36,026 nucleotides of DNA from Calditrichota bacterium (GCA_020051775.1 JAGVQJ010000013.1:1-36026), one strand, 5' to 3'; numbered from the stretch's first letter, positions 1 through 8,640 are shown. The notes: generated from the sequence alone by a model not told the origin. Program-made: numbers and translations.

Positions 1-818
1 CCGGCGCTGCGATAGCCTTGGGTAACGGGATCACGCGCTACCAGAATTTTCTGAATTTGTCCGAGTAAGCGCAGGCTGATCCATGAAGATTTAAACGCGC
101 CCCACATTACATCCATACGAAAAGTCTGGGGTAACGGGTAACTGTAAATATTTGAGTATTCTATGCTCCCGCCAAGATTCTGTAAGGCAAGGCCTACGCT
201 GATACCAGGAATAAATTTACGGCCGTACCGAGGCGGATTTATATCATTTTCAACATTCTCTACATCCGGGGTTAACTGCGGGAGGAGACCGGAGTAAATT
301 ATACCGAGGTCAAATGCGGTTTTATAGTTCTTCTCAATGCGTGTGCCAAATTCCAGGAACTGATTCTTCTGAATCGTAAGGACTTTAATTCCCAAGCCAA
401 AGGCCAGGTTTCTCCAGGCTCGTCCGGAAATCACAAACGCAGTGGCTTCTTCGGGTCTAAACTCGATCTCGTTGGAGTTGGAGAATCCCGACTGGTGCAA
501 GTAATTGAATCCGGTATAGCCAAAATCAGAGTGAGCAGCGACACTGAGCAACAGAAAATCGCGGTTTCTGGTGAAGTAGGGACGGGGATTGTAGAATACT
601 GTTGCCGCAACATCATCCATCAGGACGAGTGCGGCGGGATTCTCGATCCCGCTGGAAGCCTCGCCCAATAGTGTTCCGCAACCGCCCAGACCGGCGGCTC
701 GCGCGCCGGAAGTCTGCAAGAATACTTGCCCCCCTGTCTGAATCAGGTTCTCATTGGAACCGATGGCGAACCCTGGCAGGATCAGAATCAGCAAAAAACC
801 GGTGAGTTTCAAGCTCAT
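1..818 (-). CDS. PorV/PorQ-family outer-membrane protein, 3' end outside the window
   Basis: An open frame of 272 codons runs from an ATG at 818 to the window edge without a stop, so the C-terminus is missing. The first ~20 residues form a signal peptide (MSLKLTGFLLILILPGFA). After it comes GARAAGLGGCGTLLGEASSG followed by IENPAAL, the hallmark start of PorV/PorQ (UPF0164) barrels, which usually read GARAxGMGxA...NPAGL. The rest alternates polar and aromatic residues as in a beta-barrel. PorV shuttles or anchors type IX secretion cargo at the outer membrane; many FCB bacteria have several paralogues of unknown role, so PorV itself is not proven. The ATG overlaps the TGA of the upstream citryl-CoA lyase gene by 4 nt (ATGA), which suggests coupled translation. 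Several proteins in this window carry sorting-domain-like C-termini that could be its clients. Confidence 0.8.
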   Translation of the reverse strand, partial: MSLKLTGFLLILILPGFAIGSNENLIQTGGQVFLQTSGARAAGLGGCGTLLGEASSGIENPAALVLMDDVAATVFYNPRPYFTRNRDFLLLSVAAHSDFGYTGFNYLHQSGFSNSNEIEFRPEEATAFVISGRAWRNLAFGLGIKVLTIQKNQFLEFGTRIEKNYKTAFDLGIIYSGLLPQLTPDVENVENDINPPRYGRKFIPGISVGLALQNLGGSIEYSNIYSYPLPQTFRMDVMWGAFKSSWISLRLLGQIQKILVARDPVTQGYRSA

Positions 819-1585
819 TTCTTAATCGCTCTGGGCGCAGGTCCATCATATTCGTAAGCCGGAGGACCAAGCTTACGCATGGTTTTCTCTCGAGTCCATT
901 CTTCGTGCACATGCGCCACCAGACCCGGCACTCGACTGATAATAAAAAATCCCTTGCCCAATCGCCAGTCGAATCCCATCTCGCTAATGATGGCGGCAAT
1001 GGCGCCATCCACATTCAAAGGCAGATCCTTACCGGAGGTGCGTTCCAACTCATCCTGAAGCGCCACCGCCAATTCGAGGGGGCGGCCTTTGTAGCCGATG
1101 CGCTCGGCGATTTCCAATAGTTTGACAGTGCGAGGATCGCGCTTATGGATGCGGTGACCGTAACCGGGCATGCGCCGATTCTTTTCTTTGAACTCGAGGA
1201 CGATTCGGGCAGCAAGTTCCACCGGTGTCCCTTCTTTTTTTACCCATTCCTGCAAGATGCGGGCGCACTGTTCGATGGCGCCGCCATGTGAATCTCCGAT
1301 GGTCATCACACCTGCGGCAACAGCGGCATTTAGGCTGTTTCCGCCGGAAAAGACGGTGCGCGCGGCGAGGTTGGAGGGCGGTGTCGGGCCATGATCAATG
1401 GACGAGACTAACAGGGCTTCCATCATGCGGCGCTGCTGGTTGTTTGGCAGTTCGCCTTTGAGGATCAGGTACACCGCATCAGCAAAGGATAACTGTTCCA
1501 TCATGTCGGCGATATCATAGCCCCGTACACAGATTTGACCACCTGACACGTCGGTTATGGCGGATTTCCAGGTTTGTTCCGGCAT
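815..1585 (-). CDS. ccl: Citryl-CoA lyase (citrate synthase-like fold)
   Basis: The 256-residue protein matches the length of stand-alone citryl-CoA lyase, the C-terminal citrate-synthase-like part of ATP-citrate lyase. Catalytic-site motifs are visible: DHGP at 64-67, PGYGHR at 140-145 with the active His144, and NVDG at 191-194 with the active Asp193. The family cleaves citryl-CoA into acetyl-CoA and oxaloacetate; in Hydrogenobacter-type reductive TCA cycles it works with a separate citryl-CoA synthetase, which is not in this window. A small citrate synthase-like enzyme running in the synthetic direction is the alternative. The start at 1585 has an AAAGGG SD five nt upstream and a promoter at 1624-1652. 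It overlaps the PorV-like gene downstream by 4 nt. Confidence 0.82.
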   Translation of the reverse strand: MPEQTWKSAITDVSGGQICVRGYDIADMMEQLSFADAVYLILKGELPNNQQRRMMEALLVSSIDHGPTPPSNLAARTVFSGGNSLNAAVAAGVMTIGDSHGGAIEQCARILQEWVKKEGTPVELAARIVLEFKEKNRRMPGYGHRIHKRDPRTVKLLEIAERIGYKGRPLELAVALQDELERTSGKDLPLNVDGAIAAIISEMGFDWRLGKGFFIISRVPGLVAHVHEEWTREKTMRKLGPPAYEYDGPAPRAIKK

Positions 1586-1623
1586 TTCTACCCTTTCTTA
1601 AATACACAGATGAACGTAGTGAA

Positions 1624-1652
1624 AAAATACGAAATTAGAGGGCGGATTGCAA
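1624..1652 (-). promoter_or_regulatory. sigma70-type promoter of citryl-CoA lyase gene
   Basis: On the minus strand TTGCAA and TATTTT are separated by 17 nt, placing the transcript start about 32 nt before the ATG. The bases just upstream of the -35 read AATTCCC, shared with other minus-strand promoters here. Confidence 0.5.
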
Positions 1653-1736
1653 GGGAATTCAACGCCTCAAGTGAATCAATTGCGATCACTGAGGGATAAA
1701 ATAGTGCTCTCCCTTGTCATTTTCATAAAAAAGGGG

Positions 1737-1765
1737 TTGAATTTGTGTTTTTAAGGTTCTAAATT
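1737..1765 (+). promoter_or_regulatory. sigma70-type promoter of the secreted Asp-box protein gene
   Basis: TTGAAT and TAAATT are separated by 17 nt. The implied transcript start near 1772 lies after an in-frame upstream ATG-like start at 1764, so it supports the downstream ATG at 1839. The 253-nt gap 1586-1838 otherwise holds only the divergent promoter at 1624-1652. Confidence 0.55.
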
Positions 1766-1838
1766 GAGTAACCTGCTGCGCTCGCGGTCTCACGCTGCAC
1801 CGATTCGTATCGTCGTCCTACCTGCGAAAGGAGTAATC

Positions 1839-3752
1839 ATGCGAAAGTCAGCCTGCCTTCTTCTCGTTCTCGCGCTTCTGCCGTGTTTGCTTGCGGCGGC
1901 CAATCCGTCAATGTTGCGAAAGCTGCCGGATACACCTCAAATAACCGGAGGCGAACCTTTGCCTGAGGTTCAAATTGCTTTTCCACCTTATCCCTCCCCA
2001 CTCACAAATGCGACGGATATCATCGGGGACACGGTCACAGTCGGAAGCACCTGGTATGATTATCAGCATAACGGCCAGATCGGGCGCATGATCGCCAAAG
2101 ATGCCCAAGGGTACATTCACATCGTCTGGACTCGGGGCGAAGACCAAACCTCCAGCCTGCGACATGTGTATTACAACACCATCGAACCCAGCGGGTATGT
2201 AACCTACGGCACCCTCGGGACGCCGGTAGAATCCTCAATGAACGGCGGATATACGAATATTGCTTTGGATAGCACCGGCCGGCCTTATGTGGCCTTTCAT
2301 CAATTGACCTCCAGCAGCTCCTTAAAACATAGCGCGGTCGCGGTGGATTTATTGCCCCCCTTCGGCGCTTTTTTGACTTACGAGGTTCCCTGGCAAAACG
2401 GCCAGGATCGAGAGATCATCTGGCCACGCATCGCCATGAAGCACGACGGTCAATTTTTCGTCATCAGTCGTGAAAATGGGACGGATACTCAGAATTGGGC
2501 TTTGGGTACATTCGATCCCGGAACTCTTCAGGTTGCTTATACCGACCCGGTATTAGCCGAACCGGCCTCTTCGATATGCAACTGCACCGGCGCCTCGCGC
2601 GTTTCCAACAAATTAAGCGTGGCTTACACCGCCACGGCATTTCCGTCTCTGGGTTGGACAGATCACGGCAGCGACATTCACTACATGATTGATCCTGACG
2701 GCATAAACCTCAATCTCGACGATTGGTTGAATCTTACCAGTTTCCTGCCACCGGACACTTCCTTCTACCCGGACACGATGTTGGCAGAGGGTGACACCTT
2801 GAGAGCCTATGCCGATTGCGACGTTTTCGTGGATCAAAACAACTTCACACATTTGACGTTCACCACCATCATGTACTTCACCATCGAAGGTGGATTGACG
2901 TACTGGAATTGCTCTCAGATCTACACCTGGTCGGAGCAATATCCGGAAGAATTTCATGTTGTTGCCCGCGCTTGGGACCCCACCAATTACGTTCACTGTG
3001 GCGGTTGGAATTTCCAGGTACAGCGCCCGAGCTTAGGCCAGGAACCAAATACCGGATACTTATATTGCATGTACCAGAAATTCGACGTAGATACTACCCA
3101 CCTGAGTCAATTCAACGGCCAAAGTGGTTGGGGCATGCCCTCCGGCGAAATCTGCATCTCGGTTTCTACCGACGGGGGCCGTACCTGGTCCGTCGGCACC
3201 AATGTGACTAACACCATCACACCCAACCTTGCGCCTCCAGGATTATGCCAGTCCGAAACGTTCCCCTCCATGGCGGAACAGGTTGATGATTACTGCCACA
3301 TCACGTACAATTATGACTATGATGCCGGATCTTTTTTGCAAACCGAGGGCACTATCACCTTAAATAGAATCGTGTACCATCGCGTCCCTACCGGCGCCAT
3401 TGCTACCATACCGCTAATGCATGACAGCCCTCTCCATGTTGAACATTTGACCGGCGTCGCGCACGACCCAAAACCAGAACATTTACCGATTCGGATTACA
3501 TTGCAGCAAAACGTCCCTAATCCCTTCAATCCGTCAACGACGATAAGCTACCAGCTTCCGGCCGTCAGCCATGTCAGTCTGAAAGTGTACGATACCTCCG
3601 GTAGATTTGTGATGACTTTAGCGGATGGTTTACAAAGTGCGGGTAATCATGAAGTGATCTTCGAGGGCCCAAAACTGGCTTCAGGCATCTATCTGGCCAT
3701 ACTGGAGGCAGGTAATTTTACTGCTGTGCAGAAAATGGTGCTGCTGAAATAA
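1839..3752 (+). CDS. Secreted Asp-box/propeller-like protein with T9SS-type sorting domain
   Basis: The ATG at 1839 is preceded by AAAGGAG with suitable spacing and opens a signal peptide (MRKSACLLLVLALLPCLLAA); an upstream in-frame start at 1764 lies before the likely transcript start and is rejected. The 637-residue product has an extended beta-rich body with phrases such as DAQGYIHIVW and one clear Asp-box (STDGGRTW), typical of sialidase-like propellers. No catalytic residues could be assigned. The last ~85 residues are a Por/FlgD-like sorting domain: QNVPNPFNPSTTI, then a beta-sandwich, ending KMVLLK. This domain targets proteins through the type IX system in Bacteroidota and is widespread in related phyla. 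Function of the body is unknown. A terminator follows directly. Confidence 0.85.
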   Translation: MRKSACLLLVLALLPCLLAAANPSMLRKLPDTPQITGGEPLPEVQIAFPPYPSPLTNATDIIGDTVTVGSTWYDYQHNGQIGRMIAKDAQGYIHIVWTRGEDQTSSLRHVYYNTIEPSGYVTYGTLGTPVESSMNGGYTNIALDSTGRPYVAFHQLTSSSSLKHSAVAVDLLPPFGAFLTYEVPWQNGQDREIIWPRIAMKHDGQFFVISRENGTDTQNWALGTFDPGTLQVAYTDPVLAEPASSICNCTGASRVSNKLSVAYTATAFPSLGWTDHGSDIHYMIDPDGINLNLDDWLNLTSFLPPDTSFYPDTMLAEGDTLRAYADCDVFVDQNNFTHLTFTTIMYFTIEGGLTYWNCSQIYTWSEQYPEEFHVVARAWDPTNYVHCGGWNFQVQRPSLGQEPNTGYLYCMYQKFDVDTTHLSQFNGQSGWGMPSGEICISVSTDGGRTWSVGTNVTNTITPNLAPPGLCQSETFPSMAEQVDDYCHITYNYDYDAGSFLQTEGTITLNRIVYHRVPTGAIATIPLMHDSPLHVEHLTGVAHDPKPEHLPIRITLQQNVPNPFNPSTTISYQLPAVSHVSLKVYDTSGRFVMTLADGLQSAGNHEVIFEGPKLASGIYLAILEAGNFTAVQKMVLLK

Positions 3753-3771
3753 TTACATGCTCACAATGCGG

Positions 3772-3802
3772 AAAAGACGCTCCTTCACTTGGGCGCCTTT
3801 TT
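3772..3802. terminator. Bidirectional terminator between convergent genes
   Basis: An 11-bp stem with one mismatch and one G.U pair (3772-3782 with 3791-3801) closes an 8-nt loop. It is followed by a T-run on the plus strand and also has a T-run on the minus strand. It lies 20 nt after the plus-strand stop at 3752. The TGA of the FeoB-associated gene (3785-3787) sits in its loop. Confidence 0.65.
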
Positions 3803-3928
3803 CGTTTTCGATGTACAGCCAGGGCAGTCTGAACAGTAGGGTTGTCGCACGATTTTACGCAACACCATGAACAAGTAGCCGGCCGCGAACGCCACTGCCA
3901 ATCCGATGATAAGCCATTGCCAAATCAT
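3785..3928 (-). CDS. FeoB-associated Cys-rich membrane peptide
   Basis: This 47-residue peptide starts at an ATG that overlaps the feoB TGA by 4 nt (ATGA). It has one transmembrane helix (about residues 3-22, IWQWLIIGLAVAFAAGYLFM) and a cytoplasmic tail with CSDCPGC at about 32-38. This is the pattern of the FeoB_associated family, small proteins encoded after feoB that are thought to support ferrous iron transport; their biochemical role is not settled. The three cysteines could bind iron or another metal (inference). A longer in-frame ORF reaching 4045 overlaps feoB deeply and is not credible. Confidence 0.85.
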   Translation of the reverse strand: MIWQWLIIGLAVAFAAGYLFMVLRKIVRQPYCSDCPGCTSKTKKAPK

Positions 3929-6075
3929 ATTAACCACCCGGTGATAAAATCCATTTGAACAACGATAAAAGCGATTCCCCAGGCTATCGTGGTTTGGTAT
4001 CCAACCGAAAAAAGCGTCCAGCGCCAACTCGAGGTTTCGCGCCAAATGGCCGTAATCGCTGCCAGACAGGGACTATACAGTAATACGAAAAACATAAATG
4101 CCAGCGCGCTGATCGGCGTGATACCGGCGCTTTTTAAGGCTTCGGGGAGAATTTCGCTCGAGGCGGACAAATCATGATCCCCCACTCCGTACAAGACGCC
4201 CATCGTTGACACCACCACTTCCTTTGCGATCAACCCAGTTAGAAGTGAAACATCCAGTTGCCAGTTGAATCCCAGCGGTTCCAACGCCGGTGAAATCGCC
4301 TGACCGAACTGCCCAATATACGAATCGGCCGCAAGCGGCTTTTCGCCATTTACTCTAGGAAATGCTCCTAAAAACCAAACCGTTACCGACGCCGCCAAAA
4401 TGACCGTACCCATCTTGCGAATATACTGCGAGCCGCGATCCCACATGTGAATCAGGCTGGCGCGCGCCGTGGGAAGGCGGTAAGGAGGTAACTCCATGAC
4501 GAACGGCGCCCCCTGGGATCTCAGCAGAGTGAGTGATAACAATTTGCCTGCGGCAATGGCCGTCAGAACGCCAAAGATATACAGTAAAAATATTATATTG
4601 CCGGCATGCTTCGGGAAAAATGCGCCCGCGAACAGAATATAGACCGGCAACCGCGCCGAACAACTCATGAAGGGCACGAGCAGGATGGTCAGCAGACGGT
4701 CGCGGCGGCTTTCCAGCGTTCGCGTAGCCATGATGGCTGGAACTCCGCAGCCGAAACCCATAATCAGGGGGATGAACGACTTGCCATGCAAGCCCAGCAT
4801 GTGCATGAGCTTGTCCATTAAAAAAGCGGCTCGAGCCATGTACCCGGTATCTTCCAGAATAGAAATCCCTAAAAACAGGATCAAAATATTGGGCAGAAAG
4901 ACGAGCACACCGCCCACACCTGCGATGATGCCGTCTGAGATCAGGTCATTCAACGGGCCTGCGGGAAGAAGTTGCCCGATCAAGTTTCCCAGAAAATCCA
5001 CACTTGCCCCGATCCAGGCCTGAGGCGCTGCTCCCAGCGTAAATGTAACCTGGAAAAGCAACCACAAGAACAGAAGAAACAGCGGCATTCCTAAAATTCT
5101 GTGGGTGAGGATACGATCAACATTTTCAGATAATTCGCGGCGATTTACGACAGCCCGTGACAGCGTTTCCTGCAGCGCTCCGGCGATAAACCCATAACGT
5201 CGATCGGCTATCAGAGTCTCCAAACCTTCCGGATAGATGCGATTCAGACGTTCAGTCGCAACATCCAGAGATTCCCGCAAAAGTCCGTATTGTGACAGAT
5301 CCGGTGCAACTCGCACCAGCATTTCCTGGTCACCTTCCAGCAGACGTAATGCTTGCCAACGCACTGGCACACGGCTTGGATCGCCTGAGGAGGTCACTAA
5401 TTCACTCAAGGCGTTGATCTCTTTTTCGAGTTCTGGACCATAATTAACCGAGATATGTCTCTGCTCGGAGGTTCTCTCGGCAGCGTTGTGGATTACCGTC
5501 TCCAGAAGCCTGTCCATTCCGTATCCCCTTGATCCTATCGTGGGAACAATGCGGCAACCAAGCAATTGAGCAAGTAATCCCAAATTAAGTTTGTAACCTT
5601 TGCTCTGAAACTCATCCCACATATTTAGCGCCATGACCAGTGGAACGCCAAGTTCAAGCAGTTGGACAGCAAGATAAAGATTGCGTTCAAGGTTTGAGCT
5701 GTCCACCACTTGTATGACCACATCCGGAGCCTCCTCTAAGAGGTAGTCCCGAACGACGGTCTCTTCCATAGTATAAGAACTCAGAGAATAGGTGCCGGGA
5801 AGGTCAACGAAAGTCAGTTCGACACCCTTTATGTGGCGCGAACCTTCCTTCTTCTCGATGGTGACGCCGGGCCAATTGCCGACCTTCTGGTGAGCGCCGG
5901 TAAGGGCATTGAAAAGAGTGGTTTTACCAGCGTTGGGATTGCCGATTAAAGCAACCCGAATGGCGGAGAGGTTTACTGCGGGTGGAACAGAAGCAGTTAA
6001 GGAGCCAGGGGTTCTACGATAACTGCCCCCGCCTCCGAAACTCGTAAGGCGATGTGATAACCCTTTATTTCGCAT
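3925..6075 (-). CDS. feoB: Ferrous iron transporter FeoB
   Basis: FeoB imports Fe(II) across the inner membrane and couples a cytosolic G domain to a transmembrane core. The G-domain motifs are GNPNAGKTT (45-53), DLPG (91-94) and NMWD (151-154). The membrane half carries the expected gate segments, including GFGCGVPAIMATRTLE and GLIAKEVVVSTMG. At 716 residues it is a normal-length FeoB. The start is odd: homologues usually begin a few residues before the first strand (IRVALIGNPN here), but no ATG, GTG or TTG exists there. The only standard start in frame is the ATG at 6075, inside feoA, giving a 79-nt overlap and about 35 extra N-terminal residues. It belongs to the feoA-feoB-FeoB-associated operon. 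Confidence 0.96.
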   Translation of the reverse strand: MRNKGLSHRLTSFGGGGSYRRTPGSLTASVPPAVNLSAIRVALIGNPNAGKTTLFNALTGAHQKVGNWPGVTIEKKEGSRHIKGVELTFVDLPGTYSLSSYTMEETVVRDYLLEEAPDVVIQVVDSSNLERNLYLAVQLLELGVPLVMALNMWDEFQSKGYKLNLGLLAQLLGCRIVPTIGSRGYGMDRLLETVIHNAAERTSEQRHISVNYGPELEKEINALSELVTSSGDPSRVPVRWQALRLLEGDQEMLVRVAPDLSQYGLLRESLDVATERLNRIYPEGLETLIADRRYGFIAGALQETLSRAVVNRRELSENVDRILTHRILGMPLFLLFLWLLFQVTFTLGAAPQAWIGASVDFLGNLIGQLLPAGPLNDLISDGIIAGVGGVLVFLPNILILFLGISILEDTGYMARAAFLMDKLMHMLGLHGKSFIPLIMGFGCGVPAIMATRTLESRRDRLLTILLVPFMSCSARLPVYILFAGAFFPKHAGNIIFLLYIFGVLTAIAAGKLLSLTLLRSQGAPFVMELPPYRLPTARASLIHMWDRGSQYIRKMGTVILAASVTVWFLGAFPRVNGEKPLAADSYIGQFGQAISPALEPLGFNWQLDVSLLTGLIAKEVVVSTMGVLYGVGDHDLSASSEILPEALKSAGITPISALAFMFFVLLYSPCLAAITAIWRETSSWRWTLFSVGYQTTIAWGIAFIVVQMDFITGWLI

Positions 6076-6368
6076 TCCAACGGATCTTTCAGCGGTGCAT
6101 ATTTTATCACTCGGACGGCAGCTCCGGGATTCAACCCCATCTCCAGCAGGCGGCGGCGAAGCGGGCCATTGGTCTCCAGGCGTCGGATGATCATTTCATC
6201 GCCTTCGCGACAGTCGCTAAGAGTCAGTTCATTCTTGGTAAATTCGCGACTTAGTCCATGACGGTGGCCATGCCTATGTCTCTGGGGGTGGTGTGTTTCA
6301 GGTTCGTCCTGATCCTGTTTGGCCGTTAGGAAGCGGAAGTATTTTAGATTAAAAGGTTTTTTGGGCAT
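5997..6368 (-). CDS. feoA: FeoA-family protein with His-rich N-terminal extension
   Basis: Residues ~46-120 form a FeoA SH3-like domain: LSDCREGDEMIIRRLE, then LRRRLLEMGLNPGAAVRVI, and a closing strand set with IALRVSEAGAVIVEPL. FeoA is a small cytosolic partner needed for FeoB transport. Canonical FeoA is about 75-85 residues; this one has some 45 extra N-terminal residues with a His/Arg stretch (THHPQRHRHGHRHG) that could bind metal. The ATG at 6368 has no strong SD. A promoter lies at 6429-6457. The stop falls inside the feoB frame, so the two genes overlap. Confidence 0.93.
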   Translation of the reverse strand: MPKKPFNLKYFRFLTAKQDQDEPETHHPQRHRHGHRHGLSREFTKNELTLSDCREGDEMIIRRLETNGPLRRRLLEMGLNPGAAVRVIKYAPLKDPLECEIKGYHIALRVSEAGAVIVEPLAP

Positions 6369-6428
6369 AGTGCGGGTCTTAATTCATTTCAAAGCAGTAC
6401 GCTTGATTTGTAATTGCGATTGTGTCTA

Positions 6429-6457
6429 AATATAACAAATATTCAATAGCGTCGCAA
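6429..6457 (-). promoter_or_regulatory. sigma70-type promoter of feoAB
   Basis: TTGCGA and TATATT are separated by 17 nt on the minus strand, with AATTCCC directly before the -35. No convincing Fur or DtxR operator was recognised. Confidence 0.5.
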
Positions 6458-6482
6458 GGGAATTCAGAGCTATTTTGAGACG

Positions 6483-6501
6483 AAAAATCCCTGCTGCAGG
6501 G
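6483..6501 (-). terminator. Rho-independent terminator after lutC
   Basis: On the minus strand CCCTG-CAG-CAGGG is followed by ATTTTT, 14 nt after the lutC stop. The stem is short but GC-rich. Confidence 0.55.
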
Positions 6502-6514
6502 CTTTCCTGGCAAT

Positions 6515-7195
6515 CTATCCTTGGTCCGTTGAATAGATCAATACGATGACGCGGCGGGGGCCATGAGCGCCTCGCACCAGAACTTTTTCAATATCGGCTG
6601 TAAGAGAAGGTCCTGTCACCCAGGTCTGGGACGTGGCAGAATAATCCAAACCTGCCTGTTGAGCTTTGGCCAGAAATGTGATCTTGTCTGGAAATATCAT
6701 CTCTTTCTTCAACAGAGCCACATGTACCGGAGCCAATAGCGCTGACAGTCGGCCTCGCTCGCTGGAATGGATGAGTACGATGGTGCCAGTATCTGCAATT
6801 CCAGCTTGAGCGGTGGTGATACCCATCGCTGCCTCAGCAGCCAAAGATAATGAGGACGACTCAGGCTGAATGCGGTTAACCGCAACCTCATTCATCAAAC
6901 GCGGTATACCCAACCGTTCAAGTTCGGGATCAGCCGGTAAGAGAACAATTTGATCTTTAAATTCGACTATCAGTTCTCTCAAGATGCAATTGACTGCCTC
7001 ATCACCAGATAAAACATGTGTTTCACCGCCCACCATTGTCAGCCGTTCACTGAAGCGTCGCAGAATGTCATCGGTACCTGTTAGATCCGGTTGTGGTTTG
7101 CGATCATAACCGGTATGGGTCTCCTTCGGCAGAGAATTCGGTTCTTCTTGAAGGGCTCGCTGGATAGCAAGTAAGACGACACTTCTTCCGCTCAT
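6515..7195 (-). CDS. lutC: Lactate utilization protein C (LUD domain)
   Basis: LutC is the small LUD-domain subunit of the LutABC system, which oxidises L-lactate to pyruvate in the cytoplasm. The 226-residue length is typical. The C-terminal half has the LUD-family pattern: GITTAQAGIADTGTIVL, then SALLAPVHVALL, and a closing GAHGPRRVIVLI. The gene order lutA-lutB-lutC on one strand fixes the identity better than the sequence alone, because LUD proteins are diverse. The ATG overlaps the last base of the lutB TAA (TAATG). A terminator follows. Confidence 0.92.
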   Translation of the reverse strand: MSGRSVVLLAIQRALQEEPNSLPKETHTGYDRKPQPDLTGTDDILRRFSERLTMVGGETHVLSGDEAVNCILRELIVEFKDQIVLLPADPELERLGIPRLMNEVAVNRIQPESSSLSLAAEAAMGITTAQAGIADTGTIVLIHSSERGRLSALLAPVHVALLKKEMIFPDKITFLAKAQQAGLDYSATSQTWVTGPSLTADIEKVLVRGAHGPRRVIVLIYSTDQG

Positions 7196-8637
7196 TATTT
7201 ATGCTCCCCGAACTCGCGCTTGAACATTTGCGCAAAGCTCTCCTTCGCCAGGTTGGGACTGCTTCGATCTCGTCCCCAAAGCGGCAGTTTGGGAGACCAG
7301 TGGCTGCGTAAAACCTCATGCAGTAGAAATCGCGGTATGGCAGCCAAAGCCTGATTCAATGCGGGATGATCCATCACCGTTTCCCACGTCTGCCACATTA
7401 CTTTCTCAAGGATTGGTTGCGGGCAGGCTGCAACGATTTCCTGCCGCAAGTGAAGCAGCATGTGGTGCAAGTCTATCTTCACCGGACAGATTTCGGAGCA
7501 GCGTCCGCAGAGCGTGGAAGCGAAAGGGAGGTCTTTGGCTTTTTCCAATCCGAGGAAGACCGGCGCCAGGACGGCGCCAATGGGTCCGGGGTAAGTCCAA
7601 CCGTAAGCATGACCTCCGGTGGTGCGGTATATCGGGCAAGCATTAAGGCAAGCTCCGCAACGAATGCAGCGCAACACCGCTCGCAACTTGGGGTCGGCCA
7701 ATGCTTTAGTGCGGCCATTATCCAGAATGACAAGGTGCAATTCTCGCGGCCCATCACTCTCCCGCGACGAACTGGGACGATTGAAGAATATAACCGACCC
7801 CGTTATGCGTTGGCCGGTGGCGGATCGCGGGAGTAGCTCCAACAGGAGCATTAAGTCATCCAGAGTCGCTACGACCTTTTCGATGCCCATTACGGCGATT
7901 TGAACCCTTGGGATGGCGCTGACCAGGCGACCGTTGCCTTCATTCTCCACGATCAGAGGCGTGCCCGTTTCAGCGACTGCGAAGTTACACCCGGTGATAC
8001 CCACCTGAGCTGATAGAAATTTCTGCCGCAGTATGCCTCTGGCGATGTTGATCAATTCGACTGGATCTTCACGATATTCAACACCCAGCTTTTCCACGAA
8101 TATTCGGCCCACATCCTGACGGGAGAGGTGCAACGCCGGAGCGGTTATGTGCGAAGGGGCCTGTCCGGCGATCTGCACGATGTACTCCCCCAGATCGGTC
8201 TCAACCACCTCGAAACCAAGACTCTCCAGAAAAGGCGTCAGGCCGATCTCCTCAGTTGTCATGGATTTGGACTTGGCGATGAGGGGCTTGACCACCTCCC
8301 CCTTAGTCGAGGTCGTCTCAGATCCAGACACCGCTTCCCGGCAGATCTGACCAATGATTTGGTTGGCCTCCTCCCCATCCGCCACCCAGTGCACTTGGAT
8401 ACCTTTCGCAGTCGCGTTCTTCTCGAGCTCCAGAAGAGTGTCATCAAGCCGGGTTAAAGTGCGGTCGCGGCGCAGCGCGGCTTCAGAGCGCATGGCTTCC
8501 CAATTAGGTAACTCTGCTACAACTTCGGCGCGCTTGGCAAGGGAATGGTTAGTGGCTTTCAAGACGGCGGCTTGTAAACGGTCGTTGTTTAACGCAGATC
8601 GTATATTGGCCTTAAGAGTCTGTGTAGTCGTTTCCAT
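7195..8637 (-). CDS. lutB: Lactate utilization iron-sulfur protein B
   Basis: This 480-residue protein has an N-terminal LUD domain (about 70-310, with TTSTKGEVVKPLIAKSKSM and CNFAVAETGTPLIVENEGNG). A ferredoxin-like region follows with two cluster motifs: CIRCGACLNACP (C324, C327, C330, C334) and CGRCSEICP (C377, C380, C384). This is the LutB/YkgF architecture. It is thought to carry electrons within the LutABC L-lactate oxidation complex. The start is 3 nt after the lutA stop and its stop overlaps lutC, so the three genes are one translation unit. Confidence 0.95.
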   Translation of the reverse strand: METTTQTLKANIRSALNNDRLQAAVLKATNHSLAKRAEVVAELPNWEAMRSEAALRRDRTLTRLDDTLLELEKNATAKGIQVHWVADGEEANQIIGQICREAVSGSETTSTKGEVVKPLIAKSKSMTTEEIGLTPFLESLGFEVVETDLGEYIVQIAGQAPSHITAPALHLSRQDVGRIFVEKLGVEYREDPVELINIARGILRQKFLSAQVGITGCNFAVAETGTPLIVENEGNGRLVSAIPRVQIAVMGIEKVVATLDDLMLLLELLPRSATGQRITGSVIFFNRPSSSRESDGPRELHLVILDNGRTKALADPKLRAVLRCIRCGACLNACPIYRTTGGHAYGWTYPGPIGAVLAPVFLGLEKAKDLPFASTLCGRCSEICPVKIDLHHMLLHLRQEIVAACPQPILEKVMWQTWETVMDHPALNQALAAIPRFLLHEVLRSHWSPKLPLWGRDRSSPNLAKESFAQMFKREFGEHK

Positions 8638-8640
8638 TGA

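Noticed and set aside
6369-6514. Fur box upstream of feoA
   Set aside because: The region is AT-rich, but no clear GATAATGATAATCATTATC-like palindrome is present.
815-8637. TGA reassigned to Trp or Gly in the whole genome
   Set aside because: Citryl-CoA lyase, feoB and other genes end at TGA exactly where their families end, Trp is encoded by TGG throughout, and an RF1 gene is present with normal motifs.
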